DNA of 64,000 nt from Adiantum capillus-veneris (GCA_014529385.2 CM043949.1:108683977-108747976), one strand, 5' to 3'; counted from the first letter of the stretch, positions 1-11,449 are shown. Numbers and translations are program-made. The notes: generated from the letters alone by a model not told the origin.

Positions 1-1160
1 AATTGTCATTCTTCTTGCTCATGGTACTAAACTTTCCATTTGGCTACCATTTTCCTAGGCCCAATGTACAACATTTCAAATCTCTCCATATCCAAGTAAG
101 CATCATCTTCATTAAGATAACTTTGGATTCGGAACTTCTTTCTTGCCTTAACTTTTTCTTCAGACTAAGAGATCGATTTGAGAATACAGAGTTAGTGTCT
201 AAATCTATCTCTATCTGAACAAATTTCCCTTTCTTCCCTTGTGCAGGAACTAATTGGTTCAGTGTCACTCCAATTTGGCATTGGCTCTAGAGTCGAATCT
301 ATTTGTTTATCTAGAGTTTGGTTAGGATGCTACTGGGATTGATCTGGTGTTTGCTCATCCTGATGAGTTACTCATCTCTATTCTCAAGCATTACTATTAT
401 TATCATCGTTTGAATTTGGATTAGATTTTGTAGTATCATCGTCCTTACGTTTATCCTCCTCATCATCTGACCCTTTATCAGTGTCTTGACTTACTTGGAC
501 GTGTTCCAAAAGCACCTGATTGGCCCCTGATTAGCCAAGGCATTCGTGTATCTGGAGGTCAGGTCCTCTAAGTCACTTTTCATATTCTCTACTAGGCTTT
601 GTAACTTGTCCAAATTTATAGCTATATTGCCTTTAAAATCTATGATTTCTACCAGAGATTGGTAGATATACTTGTCCATGAGTGCTTGTTTCCTTCAGAC
701 TATCGATCGCTACTTGCTTCTGATTGAGATTTGATTTGACTTCATGGAAACCACAGTAGATTTGATTGCTTCCAAGTCGGCATAGTCTTCTTTCATCCCT
801 TGTATTGTCTTCTTGTAATGATCCCCATCTTCTTATTCTTCTTAAAGACAATTTTGGAGCTTAAGGACTTCATCCTTCCATTTATCTATTTTGTTAACCT
901 AATCTGCTAGTTGTTCCTTTAGCTAGACCAATTCAATAGACTCTCAACTAGCTTTGGCCTCAATCATTTGGGTGATTGGATTCACTATTGTATTCCATCC
1001 TATTTGAATAGTGACTATCTATCCATCAGGGAAAAAATCTATATCTTTCATGTCACTATCAAATCTCACAGGTTGAGGATAAGGTAGTAGTTGTCCTTAA
1101 TTGTAAAATTGTAGTTCTCTCACTAGTGGCTGTTTTTGTAGCATCTACAACCTATATGGA
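1..1160 (-). pseudogene. Degraded coiled-coil ORF relic, possibly retroelement gag
   Basis: Read on the minus strand this stretch gives short open pieces separated by stops and frame changes. The piece at 679-491 is heptad-like (Leu/Ile-rich with many Lys, Glu and Asp), and the frame just upstream (about 800-735) is also rich in charged and hydrophobic residues, as in coiled coils. The piece at 268-44 is Lys/Arg/Ser-rich. No zinc knuckle, protease or polymerase motif is visible, so assignment to a retroelement gag is only a guess from context, since everything nearby is transposon-derived. It could equally be a decayed host gene fragment. No functional product is expected. Confidence 0.25.
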
Positions 1161-1824
1161 CGATAGTGGTTGTGGTTATGGTTTCTTATGCATGGCACAT
1201 CCTCGTTGTTGCTTGTCCAAGTCACTATGTCACTGTAATCTTGATTGGCTTAGTTAGTTCTTTATACAATCCAATGGTTGTTGTTGGAGTAGTACCTAGC
1301 AAGGGTACTATGGATGTTTTGTCTGATGATCTACCTACCAACGCACCTATCCCTTCAACCTTCTTTTCTTTAGATGTTATGGCTCATTTATTTACTTTTC
1401 CTTTCAAGCTATTCCAAAACTCCTTTGATAGCCTCTATTTCTTGGTGAGTGGTACATATGAACCTACTTGGACAGTTCCCAAATCATGCTTATTTGTCAC
1501 AGGTGTAGATGGATCTTACTGGCCTTCTAGTCTTGCCACCTTCATGTCTACTCAATCTTACTGGCCTTCATCTAGCCTATTGGTCGTTTTAGCTTCAGTG
1601 CTACTGCTACAACTTCGGGATGAGTTGGTACATAGGTGGTATAGAAGGCAAAGTTCTAGAGATACCATGTCTTGAAAAAATGTTGGCATTTAAACTTAGT
1701 TCTTTGAGCCACCACATTGTTGTACAAGATCGTGCTCAAATTTTTGGGACACTTATTTTCTAAGGCTCTGACGAGTAGCATACTGAATACTTTCTAAGAC
1801 AAATATGTTGGATTACATTTGCAA
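1161..1824. other. No recognisable feature
   Basis: A 169-codon open frame lies on the plus strand at 1166-1675. Its predicted protein has no motif I recognise, low-complexity hydrophobic stretches and no clear start context. I do not call it a gene. The rest holds nothing recognisable. Confidence 0.4.
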
Positions 1825-2030
1825 ACTTGTAGGTTGCTTTATGGTCAAGGGCTTACATTGGAATGCACTGCCCTCCTCATTTCCACTTTTCCTACCAAAT
1901 ACTTTCTCAAACACATATGTCAGATTATTCTTCAAATTGAGGACTTTAGCTGCAGACTTGTAGGTTGCTTTATGTTCAAGGGATGACATTGGAATGCACT
2001 GCCCTCTTCATTTCCACTTTGCCTTCCATT
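1825..2030. repeat. Two direct-repeat copies, about 131 bp apart
   Basis: A segment beginning ACTTGTAGGTTGCTTTATG recurs at about 1825 and 1956 with the same downstream order (a copy of TGGAATGCACTGCCCTC and then a CATTTCCACTTT run). The copies differ by a few substitutions, so this is an old tandem duplication of unknown origin. Confidence 0.6.
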
Positions 2031-5000
2031 CAGGTGTTTCATTCTAATTATTTTTAATTTTATCAATTGTGCACACTTTTAGCTTTCTAGTGATATGGAA
2101 GTCTAAACACGTGTGCAATCAGTGTTGTAGTAGTGCGTTAACACTAGAAAGCGTCCTTTCAGGGTTTTGGGAAAAAATTCCAAAACCATATTAGATCCAC
2201 TCATTTTGAAAAATCCTTTCATGAGCCTATAGTTCAATAACTACTACATATGGAAAAAATGAGAAACTTGTAATTTTTCTCATCCCTTGGTCACTACAAG
2301 CCTCCAAAGTTGATGGACCAGTGCATTTTGCCCAAAACAGTAATTTCTTATGGTTGATTGCAGACATGAGATAAAATGCCCCGTTAACTTCAATGGGTTG
2401 GTGACCAAAACATATGGTTGCTTTTACCTCACCTTTTTTTTTTGGGCAAAAAAATAGGTACCAAAAAGTTGCATTTTTGCCATTCTGCGGACCTATCATC
2501 AAAGTTTCTATAGTAGCGCTCAATACAAATACTATATACATGTTTTCTTAGTTCCCTTTGGGCCTTTGGATTCAAAAGGAGCCATGTAGCATGTCAAAAG
2601 GATAATGGATCTCTTACAATTGGAACCTTGGGGGCAATGATAAAGTGCTAAATACAGCAAACATGAAAAAACTGGGTTTAGCATTATGACCTCTAGAAAC
2701 CCATAGAAACTACTCAATATCTAGCCAAGTTTGTAGTATATGATTAGATATGGTTACTACCTACAAAATACACACAATTGGCCTAAGAAACTAGCAATAT
2801 TGAGAAAGTTATACTTGCTACTCTAAAATGTATCGTATTCTTCAGCAATCAAAAAACTCAACCATCATCATATACAATGCTATATAGCATATTAGGTCCC
2901 CCAAAACTCAAGAAAGATTAGCTTTATGTTATATATTACACTTACACAATCAAAATTGAATTTGGATATCAAGAAAGCCCCCCAAAAAATCATAAAAGTG
3001 CTAATTTTGGCCAAAAAACAGGATTATGCAATTCTTGTAAATTGGTCATAACTTTCAATTTTCACACTTAGCTCTCCCTACAAGCATCAAACATGTTGAG
3101 AACTATGAAGGCCTAACCTCTAGCCATCTAAACCTCACAAACATGAAGTTTAGAGTGGTATAGTTGCCAAAAATTGAAAAAAAGCCAAAAATAGGACCCG
3201 TTTTTTCACAGAGTTTAGGTTCAAAAATGTTGTGCAAGAGTAAGGTTAATGGTGAGATCGATACTCCAAAAAAAATGCTAAGTTTTTTTCAGCTCATAAG
3301 GCAACTTTGTGGATATATAGCACCTAGAAATCCATTCTCATACTCTTCAAATAATTCAAGCAAAATGGTCACTTAACAAGACACAAAAGTGTCCAAGGAC
3401 ATAAAAGTGTCCTGTTACAATTCTAGTGTTAAATCTAATTTTCATTAATGGTTATTGTGGTTGTGTTTGGGTCAAAGGTATCCACCATTTGCTTGTGGAT
3501 AGCACCAGTAGGAATCTTTGCCACTTTGAGTATTATGTTCATTCCCCAATGAGTCAACAATTCCTTATCTGCATCCTTAAACACATATTTGCCAACAGCT
3601 TGGTTAGATATGGATGCAAGTAGTTCTTCTTCTACAACCTATTGTGCTTCAAGAATTGCTCTCATAGCCTTGGATGCTTTAGTCTTTCCCGTAGCTAAGT
3701 GCACGTAGAAAAGGATAACCCACTACAATTGGTTGGTGAAGTAAATAAGGCAAGCACAGACTCAATCTCCAGCACTATGGGTGTAGGTAAGAGTGCTTGT
3801 GAAGAGACTCAATCTCCTCCGCAATTGGTGTAGGTAAGAGTTCTTGTAAGAGATATCTGTGTGTGTAGAAGTGGGCGATGAGATTTTTTTAGGGTCAAAT
3901 GCATCTCATGGTAATTATAATTCAAACCATAAATGACCCACTCCTTTTGTGCCTTGGGGAAAGAATAGCCAGCAATGATGTGGCAAACATGCATTAGTCG
4001 ATTTCTGTAATGATTGTCATCTGATATCCCAAAAAGACTCTACATTCAATGCACCACTGGTAGTCATTGCTCACTTTATACACCAACTAAACATTTGATG
4101 GGATCTTATATTGTCTGGTGGTTGATGAAAGGATAAGGTGGATTAGCCAGTGAGGCATTCATGTTCAATAGCATAATAAGAGACTCTGAGAGAAAATTCC
4201 ACACTTAGGTAATCAATACATAGGCGATGATGTGATAGGGATTTCCAAGTAGGATACACATTAGGAGTTATCATGTGGTCTATCACATGGTTTTTCACAT
4301 GTCATGAGTTGACTAGGCATCCACATGTAAGAGGGCTTATGCACATTAGGTGCTACAAAACCCACACCCTAACAACCCTCCTTGTGTGTGTTTTGTGTGA
4401 ACAAAAGAACTCAAACTACATCCCCTCAAAACACACTAGGGTTAGGTACACAGGACACAATCCTACCCTTGAACACAAGTAGGTAAAAGGATGTTCAAAG
4501 AATCCCCATAAACAAGGTGGGATACACAAAATCCTCCCCTTACAGGTGGTAGGCCACACAAGATTCCCTTACGTAAGATCCACAATCCTCCCCTACAACA
4601 CAAAAGGTTGAGAAATATATGGCTTAAGTGCTCACATTATGTTAGAGTAGACTAGACCAATAGATTCTCATTCAATGTTGAGATCTTCATAAAAAACATT
4701 GACTTGAGATTTGTTTTTGTCTTTGTGTTGTCGATGGTTTCCTTGTTGTTTGTTGGTGCTTTTATGTTGTTGATGTTGATTTTTGGTTGTTTTTCTTTTT
4801 TCTTGTTGTTTTGTTCTTTGTTTTCTTTATTATTGATGGTTACTGACCTAGCCATTTGTGGTGGAATAACATACAGAGAAAAAGTGATAGTGGTGCTTGC
4901 CATTGAGGAAGGTCTTACTATCATCATGATAGGGGTGCATGCTCCTCTTACAAAAGATATAAGTGCACTAGCATAGGTGTATAAGTCAAAAGAAAATTAT

Positions 5001-5364
5001 TTTATTAGCCAACAATGGTTCACAACTTCATTCCACAAAATACACACAAGTGATTTTTGGTTTTTATCTCAAAAAAAAACTTAAAAATCAAAGGCAATAC
5101 ATAGCTGTTAACATAGAGCTTCAATAAGAGAATTAGACAAATATTCCATTGCTCACACAAGACTGAAATGGAGACAAAGTTGAGAATAGATTCAAGCATC
5201 ATAAAGCTCTCAAAAATTTATAGGCACACACACAAACAACACACAACCCACACACTCAAACTCTAAAAATACAGAGATTATTTATGGATGACTCTAAGCC
5301 AATAATGAGCAAGGTAAAATGCTTATTAGATTTCATACACTTATTAGGGAAATGCAAATAAATA
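2031..5364. other. AT-rich intergenic sequence, nothing recognised
   Basis: Only short open frames (at most about 100 codons) occur on either strand, none with a recognisable domain. The base composition and scattered stops look like old decayed repeat sequence. No LTR ends, TIRs, tRNA or splice-consistent exons were found. Confidence 0.4.
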
Positions 5365-5369
5365 CATGC
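5365..5369. repeat. Target-site duplication CATGC (left copy) of element D
   Basis: CATGC immediately precedes the TG of the left LTR at 5370. The same five bases follow the CA end of the right LTR at 19815-19819. A perfect 5-bp duplication is the usual size for Ty3/gypsy integration and fixes the outer limits of the element. Confidence 0.85.
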
Positions 5370-5496
5370 TGTAATAGAAATGGCCTATGAACTTTAAGAG
5401 TAGCGGAATAAGGAAATTAGATAAGGCACTTTTGTGAGATCACTTTGTGAGCATAGAGGGTGAACTTAATTGATGGTAGCAACATAAACATGGTAC

Positions 5497-5499
5497 TTA
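5497..5499. repeat. TTA target-site duplication of CACTA element (left)
   Basis: TTA at 5497-5499 is repeated at 11565-11567. The homologous uninterrupted LTR has a single TTA at 18161-18163. Three-base duplications are the rule for CACTA elements. Confidence 0.9.
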
Positions 5500-5640
5500 C
5501 ACTACAACACTACATGGAGATATCGACGCGCGTATATCGACGATATTAGCGAGCGTCGCTATACGCGTCGTAATGTTCGTCGATATACACGTGGAAAGGC
5601 TTTATTTCCCACGCGTATAGCGACACAAAAAAATTTGGGG
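5500..5640 (+). repeat. Left TIR and subterminal repeats of CACTA element
   Basis: After CACTACAACA come repeated short motifs of the type ATATCGACG and GCGTCGCTATACGCG in both orientations up to about 5632. In CACTA elements such subterminal repeats are binding sites for the TNPA-type protein; that role is inferred here. The CG-rich motifs stand out from the AT-rich surroundings. Confidence 0.8.
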
Positions 5641-5744
5641 AAAAAAAGCGAAACCCGTGAGCAGTAGGGGCCATTTTCACCTGCGCTCTACTCAAATCTT
5701 GGCCTCCACCTGCTGCGCAAGTATTATCCCCCCCCCCCCCCCTG

Positions 5745-5788
5745 CCCCCCCTCCTAACCCCTCTCTCTCTCTCTCTATATCGTGTGTG

Positions 5789-5865
<77 letters not shown>

Positions 5866-6000
5866 GTGTGTGTGTGTGTAGGAAAGAGAGAGAGAGAGGT
5901 GTGTGTGTGTAGGAAATAGAGAGAGAGAGCGGTGTGTGTGTGTAGGAAAGAGAGAGAGAGAGGTGTGTGTGTGTGTAGGGGAGAGGGAGAGAGGGAGAGA

Positions 6001-6055
<55 letters not shown>

Positions 6056-6070
6056 GTGTGTGTGTGTGTA

Positions 6071-6120
<50 letters not shown>
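5745..6120. repeat. Compound GT/GA microsatellite
   Basis: A C-rich run (about 5729-5757) and a short CT run lead into alternating GTGTGT and GAGAGA blocks. They are punctuated by TGTAGGAAAGAGAG units that recur at least five times, giving a compound satellite of about 350 bp. It lies in the 5' part of the CACTA element. Open frames across it are repeat artefacts. Confidence 0.95.
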
Positions 6121-6123
<3 letters not shown>

Positions 6124-6554
6124 ATTAATGTATGCTTAGGAAATTAAAATTAAAGAAAAATAATTAAAGAGAAATGAAATGAAATGTTATATTAACGTCT
6201 TCGAAAGGCCAAAGTGACCTATGAGACATGAGACAAGAAAGTTACAATGTGATGGATCTGATACAAAGTCAGAGTAAGAAGATGACAAAATAAAATATTA
6301 TGGAATCCTAAACTGCTGGGTATGGACTAAACGGCTAAACCAGCTAGCTGGGATAGGTAGATCATAGGAGATCCAGCAGCTGTCGCTGGCGGATCTCATC
6401 AATCTCCTCCATGGTCAGTAGTCTGACCGGGCGTTATGCATGTCGAGCCAAAGTGACCTAGCTAGATCCTCTGATGCAGCCTCTGTCGATGTTGTGTAGT
6501 CCTCCGCAGCCGTGGATGTCTAGATCTCCCTAGCTCAGTCGCTCCTTCGATCAG

Positions 6555-6664
6555 TAGAGAGATAGGGAAGTAGAGAGCGAGAGAGAGAGAGAGGTAAGTA
6601 GAGAGAAAGAGATAGGAAATAGAGAGATAGAGAAAGAGAGTTATATATATATATATATATATAT

Positions 6665-6729
<65 letters not shown>

Positions 6730-6868
6730 GGGAAGTGAAGAGCGAGATAGAGAGAGAGATAGGAAAATAAGGAAATAGAAAGAGAAAGAGAGATAGCGAG
6801 AGCGAGATCAAGAGAGAGAGAGAAAGAGAGATAGCGAGAGTGAGATCGAGAGAGAAAGAGAGATCGAG
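6555..6868. repeat. GA/AT microsatellite block
   Basis: GA-rich units with interspersed GATAGGAAATAGA and GATCGAGA variants surround an (AT)n run at about 6642-6666 and an uninterrupted GA run at about 6668-6726. The block lies within the CACTA element. Confidence 0.95.
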
Positions 6869-7468
6869 ATCGCTTTTTTGAGCAAAAACCATGCAAGGCT
6901 TCTGAATCTTTCTCAAGTTGCTCATCCATCTCCACATTATCTTCTGGCTTGGACATGGAGGCCCCGTCCGGTTTACAATCAGGTAGAAAACTTTCATTGG
7001 GCTAAGAACTTCCATGGCTTGTGCATGTGGTGAAGAAAACACCCGGATGGGCATAATATCCTTGGAAAAACTTGTGCAAAAAATTGCAAACAGACGGAAC
7101 ATTACAAAAATGACAAAAATGGTCATGCTTTAATATATGATTCATCAAGTGCGGCATTGGAAAGCTTTCTCTGACAGGCTACCTCGGAATGGAGGCAGGT
7201 GGGTTCGTAGACAGAGAAGAAACTATGGAACTAAAAGAGGCAAAGGGGTTTTGCCTGCTACATGCGTTGCCATGTACACCTGGGAGTGCACGTATGTGTC
7301 TACCCATATAGGATTTGACCAATAAAGACGAGATTGTGACCCGGTGGTCCTGATCTCCATACACCTCTGGACCGAGGTGTACGGAGATTGGGCAAGACTA
7401 GAGAATGCGAAGTAGTTTACATTGTGAGGAGTATATATATATTAAAACAACATTCATAATCATTGTAG
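6869..7468 (+). other. CACTA internal sequence without a clear gene
   Basis: No domain could be recognised in this 600-bp stretch. It lies between the microsatellites and the first recognisable transposase fragment, where a promoter and 5' leader would be expected. A short 62-codon frame at 7137-7325 has no recognisable motif. Confidence 0.4.
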
Positions 7469-7606
7469 ATGGCAACGTCATCAACTAACATGGAGGAAAA
7501 GATTGCATGCTCGTGCACGCTCTGCAAGTATCAAATCCTGCGCAAGCGTAGGATATGTAATGAGCATGTGCACAAGTACGGAGAGTTTGCTAGAGAAACC
7601 GTATAG
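7469..7606 (+). pseudogene. TNP2-like N-terminal zinc-binding fragment
   Basis: A 45-codon frame from the ATG at 7469 to a TAG at 7604-7606. It contains the pattern C-x-C-x2-C followed by R-R-I-C-x3-H-x-H-K-Y-G. This resembles the N-terminal transposase-associated zinc-binding domain of plant CACTA TNP2 proteins (Cys cluster, then His near a Gly). Normally the tnp2 catalytic domain follows, but here the next coding sequence about 100 bp downstream is already the C-terminal DUF4218 region. The fragment therefore looks like the 5' end of a transposase gene with its middle deleted. A splice from about 7600 to the next ORF is possible, since a GT is present at 7601, but not proven. Confidence 0.5.
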
Positions 7607-7691
7607 AATCTGCGATACGACTCCTACGGAACGGGCATTGATTTTCGCGACATAGCACCTACATCTGAGAGAGAGAGAAAAAAGATTATGC

Positions 7692-8675
7692 GTGAAGGTC
7701 ACCAATATAGAGCCACGGATGGAAGCAGAAAAGGGCTTACAGACAGAAGACGACAGCATGGAGGAGATGCTGGATGCCTTCTTCCAGACAAGCGAGGAGA
7801 ACGCGAACGAAGCAGCACCAGAAGCCGTGCGCCTATCTCCTGAATACATGTTGAGAAAGTTGGCACGTCAACCAATCTATGAAGGCACCAAAATATCTGT
7901 GCTTCGTACTTGTCTAGCGTTTTTGAATCTTCACTCAGTGTACGGGTGGTCAGATGCAAGCGTCACTACTTTGTTTAGGTACGTAATTTACAAAAGATAT
8001 TTTCCGATTGCAACGGTGATGTGCTCGGAGAAATCGCATGACTGGCATAAGTTCTTGCAATTCATTCTTCCAATTGCGATCAAGGGGTGTTTAACGGAGG
8101 AAGTGCGGACCTGCATATACAAGATTTCAGAGCTAGTGCGGTGGATCTCTTCCAAGGAGATACGAGAGGAATCTATTGCAGTCGCAAGGGCTAACTCCAT
8201 TGAGGCAGCTTGCATGATTGAGAAGTATCTACCCACGAGCTGCCTAACTATCCAAATGCACTTGCTCGTCCATGTAGTAGATGGGGTTGCAGTGGCAGGT
8301 ACAGTCCACAGCCGTTGGATGTTCTTTCTAGAGCGGTTCATGAAAACACTTAAGGGTTTTGTTCGCCAAAAAGCGCGTCTAGAGGGGAGTATGGCAGAAG
8401 GATGGCTGGTGCAAGAGTCTCTTGTATTGACGACCAAATTTCTATCCATTTCTGACCGAGAAATGCCTCGACTGTGGAGCGATGAGGAGGATGCAAGACT
8501 GGTGGGAGAGGAGCCGCAAGGGCAAGGGGTGCCGAAGAAAATGAACCTGGCCATGCGAGAAAAGATCATGAAGTTCTGTATACTAAATTCAGCGCCGATG
8601 CAAAAATGGCTTGAAAGGTACGAAGAAGAGAAAGAGAGACGCAATCTAGAGCGACAGGATTTCAGGCGAAGTTGA
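7692..8675 (+). CDS. CACTA transposase C-terminal part, DUF4218-like
   Basis: This open frame of 327 codons has its first ATG at 7719. Residues roughly 115-240 match the order seen in the DUF4218 region of TNP2-type proteins: LPIAIKG-C, then a Cys and Leu-rich helix, an acidic stretch with ARANSIEAACMIEKYLP, an L-x-MHLLVHVVD block, and a core with SRWMFFLERFMKTLKGFVR and the EGSMAEGW motif. The role of this region in CACTA transposition is not defined; it is regularly encoded with the transposase. The frame ends at a TGA (8673-8675), but the same frame continues directly into the DUF4216-like part. The stop is therefore either a point mutation or removed by splicing. The catalytic tnp2 domain is missing upstream. 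Confidence 0.8.
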   Translation: MKVTNIEPRMEAEKGLQTEDDSMEEMLDAFFQTSEENANEAAPEAVRLSPEYMLRKLARQPIYEGTKISVLRTCLAFLNLHSVYGWSDASVTTLFRYVIYKRYFPIATVMCSEKSHDWHKFLQFILPIAIKGCLTEEVRTCIYKISELVRWISSKEIREESIAVARANSIEAACMIEKYLPTSCLTIQMHLLVHVVDGVAVAGTVHSRWMFFLERFMKTLKGFVRQKARLEGSMAEGWLVQESLVLTTKFLSISDREMPRLWSDEEDARLVGEEPQGQGVPKKMNLAMREKIMKFCILNSAPMQKWLERYEEEKERRNLERQDFRRS

Positions 8676-8693
8676 ACGACTAGAGGCTTACCC

Positions 8694-9536
8694 TTGCCAG
8701 ACTATCTCGCTCCTCTACCTGAATTCCCTACAATGGCATGGTTGGACAAGACAGTGAGAGCAGCTCGACAGATCAGAGAACCCATATCTCTAGAAGAGGA
8801 AGAGCTGGCTATTGGATGTGACTGGAAGTATCATACATACATGGCACTGTGGTCGCATGGAAAGCATTTCAGAACACAACAAATTGACAGCAGAAGAAAC
8901 ACGTTTGACAGTGGGGTAATGGTTAGTTTCATGCAAAAGAGCAGGGCCAGTGCTAGAGACACGAATGAGAGCACTAGCAACCTGGATTACTGTGGTCTAG
9001 TGTCAGATATCCTGAAAGTAAGCTTCAGGCGGTTTGAGATGTTTTTGTTGGATGTGAAGTGGTTCAAGGTGATTACTTCTGGTCGCAATGCAACGGTACG
9101 CAGAGATGGAAACAAACTTGTGCAAATAGATTCTACAAAGACTTGGATAGATGCGAGCGACACATTTGCTCTCCCCGAACATTGCGAGCAAGTGGTCTTT
9201 GTATCGGACCCTCGAGAGCGACAATGGTGGTTTGTGGTTCAGGTTGCTCCAAGAAATAAACAAGTATTTGAAGGGCAAGATCTCCTGGAGGAAAGTCAGT
9301 CAGACGACGTCCATACTACTATGACATTAGATGAGATGGACGAAGGTATGGCAAAGGAAGCTGACAGATATACGAGGGATGACACAGACGAGACAGAATT
9401 GACACTTGTAGATGAAGATGCAATGGATGAAGACAATCTGCCAGAACGAGTTGGGGCAGAGTTATGTTTGCAATTAGAGATAGACGATGATACGGTGCAA
9501 GATCTTATCGATGATGCCTCACTCGTCGAGGCCTAG
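8694..9536 (+). CDS. CACTA transposase C-terminal part, DUF4216-like
   Basis: This continues in the same frame as the DUF4218 part after one TGA, 280 codons to TAG at 9534-9536. It begins with a plant TNP2-like segment in which a Trp/His-rich region and GKHFRTQQIDSRRNTFDSGV precede residues about 90-190. There LDVKWFKV, a Thr-rich loop, DTFALPEHCEQVVFVSDP and WWFVVQVAPR match the DUF4216 pattern (KCDWYD-like then PF-LA-QA-QVFY). The tail is strongly acidic (many Asp and Glu). There is no own ATG at the start of the block, which supports it being the 3' half of one gene. A GTAAGTG sequence right after the stop (9540) with an acceptor near 9634 suggests the transcript is spliced into the next gene's exon. 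Confidence 0.75.
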   Translation: MPDYLAPLPEFPTMAWLDKTVRAARQIREPISLEEEELAIGCDWKYHTYMALWSHGKHFRTQQIDSRRNTFDSGVMVSFMQKSRASARDTNESTSNLDYCGLVSDILKVSFRRFEMFLLDVKWFKVITSGRNATVRRDGNKLVQIDSTKTWIDASDTFALPEHCEQVVFVSDPRERQWWFVVQVAPRNKQVFEGQDLLEESQSDDVHTTMTLDEMDEGMAKEADRYTRDDTDETELTLVDEDAMDEDNLPERVGAELCLQLEIDDDTVQDLIDDASLVEA

Positions 9537-9539
9537 GCC

Positions 9540-9634
9540 TGTAAGTGTTTGTGTGAAGACTTTGATTTAAACTTAAGCTTAAAGTTAATTTAAACAACTG
9601 TGTTCTGACGCTTTATTTTACTTTCTTTGTGCAG
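9540..9634 (+). other. Probable intron between the CACTA genes
   Basis: GTAAGTG at 9540 and a pyrimidine-rich stretch ending TTTGTGCAG at 9634 form a good donor/acceptor pair of 95 bp. It joins the end of the DUF4216 ORF to the exon that starts the next ORF. Confidence 0.5.
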
Positions 9635-9643
9635 GACTTTAGT

Positions 9644-10760
9644 ATGGCAGACGAGATTCCAGATCCCGCTTCCATGAGTGCAGATGCATTCATGGGCTTC
9701 CTTACACGGATGACGCCTGCTCAGATGGTAGAGGATTCTCAGTACTGGGTAGCCAGAGGCACGGGTACTACGCCTCCGGGCTTCACACCCGAGGGACCGA
9801 CGCCTAGGGGGGGGATGCCTATGGGTACGACGCCTTCTTCTCCCATCAAGACCGCTTCGACACCTAGGGGTGGGGCAGAGGCGGGTACGTCCTCATCTCC
9901 GCAGCACAGACGCACTCGCCGATCTCGGCGATCGTCAGGTGGAGGTGGTGGTTGCTGTGGAGGAGGGTCCACAGATGCTTTGACCCTTCCTCGGTCACGA
10001 CCCCCGTCTTACCCAGGCACACCTCTCGACACACCTCTTGACACACCTCGGACACCTTGGGGGGCACACGATCCTAGTGCCTCCAAGCTCTATACTGTAC
10101 GGGGAGATGGTTCTGTTGACATGGATAGAGTCGGGACTGAGATGCGACAACGGATTCACCAGCTCGTGGAGCTGCAGTTTTCGACCAGCATTCTGACGTC
10201 TTGGGATCAGCAAGAAAAGGAAAAATTCACTTACATAGTGGAGACCATCCTGAGAGAGTACCAGCCTGCTCCGGGTCTTCCGTTGTTTCGGCGCGGTGGA
10301 TCAAGGGTGTTGCACGGGACACCATCAAACATCGACGAGATGCAGCTCGGAAGGCTTTCAGGACCGGCTCGCCGAAGCCTTCGGGCATCCCACACGAGAC
10401 GTGGCTGCAGATCAGGGAGGATGAGCGGACAGCGGCCACGCGGTTCAGACAACAGCGTGAGGCTGCGCAGATACGACAGATGACTAGGGGGACATCTCAT
10501 CTTGGCAGCGGAGGCTTCGACACCTTTCGCTATGAGTTTGTGAGTTTCTAATCCAATCTTAACTATGGCGTTTTTTAAAACACGATGAATCATGTATTCT
10601 TATTACTTTGATTTTTGTATAAACGCAGAATCTTACGATGCATCGAGCTCCATCACGTGAGGAGGAGTCAGATGGATATCGCAGAGGTATCTATGAAGTA
10701 CTGAATGATCTTGAAGCTTCAAAAGAGCCTGTAGACTGGGAGGCCTTACAGTCTCGCTGA
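9644..10760 (+). CDS. Second CACTA gene, Ptta/En-Spm-type (TNPA-like) protein
   Basis: The ATG at 9644 opens a Pro/Thr/Gly-rich N-terminus with repeated TP-x-G units, then an Arg/Ser-rich and poly-Gly/Cys segment. From about residue 150 the helix-rich part typical of Ptta/En-Spm transposase-like proteins begins. The C-terminal hallmark (W-x-x-I, then TRFRQQREAAQ and a T-x-G-(S)-x-F-type ending) is in a different frame (10201-10539), so a one-base shift lies between about 10270 and 10330. A consistent intron runs from GTGAGT at 10540 to an AG at 10628. The last exon (10629-10760, ending TGA) joins in phase and encodes an acidic tail. TNPA-type proteins bind subterminal repeats; that role is inferred. 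The copy is frameshifted and probably non-functional. Confidence 0.6.
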
Positions 10761-11449
10761 TTGCTTGAGGTGAGACGTTAATATGTGTGAGTTGATTTAA
10801 TTAAGTCAGTATATGTGAAGTAATATCAATACTAATTTTGTGAGTTGTCCTATGTGCAGGTTGTGACGCCTAGTCATTAGTGGACTAGATTTCATCTATA
10901 TGCTTTGTGAGACACAGACACGCTTCTGTGTCTCTTTTTTGTACAAACAGTTAGTGTTCAGACAGTTATTGTTTCCCTTATGGTTATGATTATCGTCATT
11001 GTCATTGTATAGACAGTTATTGTTTCTCTTTCTGGTTATGCTTATGGTTATTGTTAATTTTGTTTATGGTTATGGTTATCTGCATTATGGTTTTGATCAA
11101 AGTGGTTATAGCCGGTTATGGTTTTAAGTTATGGTTATGGTTCGTTATGGTTATGCTTTTAAGTTATGGCTATGCTTTTCAGTTGGTATGGTTGTCTTTC
11201 ATTGGCCTTAAATCTCATGTGAGATCCTACATGGATAGCATGTAGGAGGCGTATACATGATATGGTTTTTTTTGAAAAGTTTATGTAAAAACAAAGGGAA
11301 CTTTGCCGAAATTTCTGCGCGCGGGAGCATGGTTGATATTTTGGTGCTGCTCGCTTTCTTGGGCAGAGGGTAGGAAGTTTGGCTGTGGCTGTGTCCATCT
11401 TTTAACTGGGCACAGGCCAGGCTACCTGCCCTCTGCCCAATAATTTTTT
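10761..11449 (+). other. CACTA 3' region, no gene
   Basis: This is the 3' untranslated and spacer sequence of the CACTA element. It includes a degenerate array of TTATGGTTATGGTTA-type repeats at about 10975-11180. A possible additional intron (about 10790-10858, ending GTGCAG) was noticed. No coding motif was found. Confidence 0.5.

Noticed and set aside
1166-1675. 169-codon plus-strand frame
   Set aside because: No recognisable domain or start context, and nothing similar in the window; it probably arose by chance in decayed sequence.
5657-6139. Open frames encoding Arg-Glu and Val-Cys runs
   Set aside because: They are translations of GA and GT microsatellites with no other sequence content.
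6462-7126. Two overlapping minus-strand frames of about 160 codons rich in Ser-Leu
   Set aside because: They run through the GA/AT microsatellite and have no motif outside it.
7988-8644. 218-codon minus-strand frame opposite the CACTA transposase part
   Set aside because: It is the antisense shadow of the DUF4218 reading frame.
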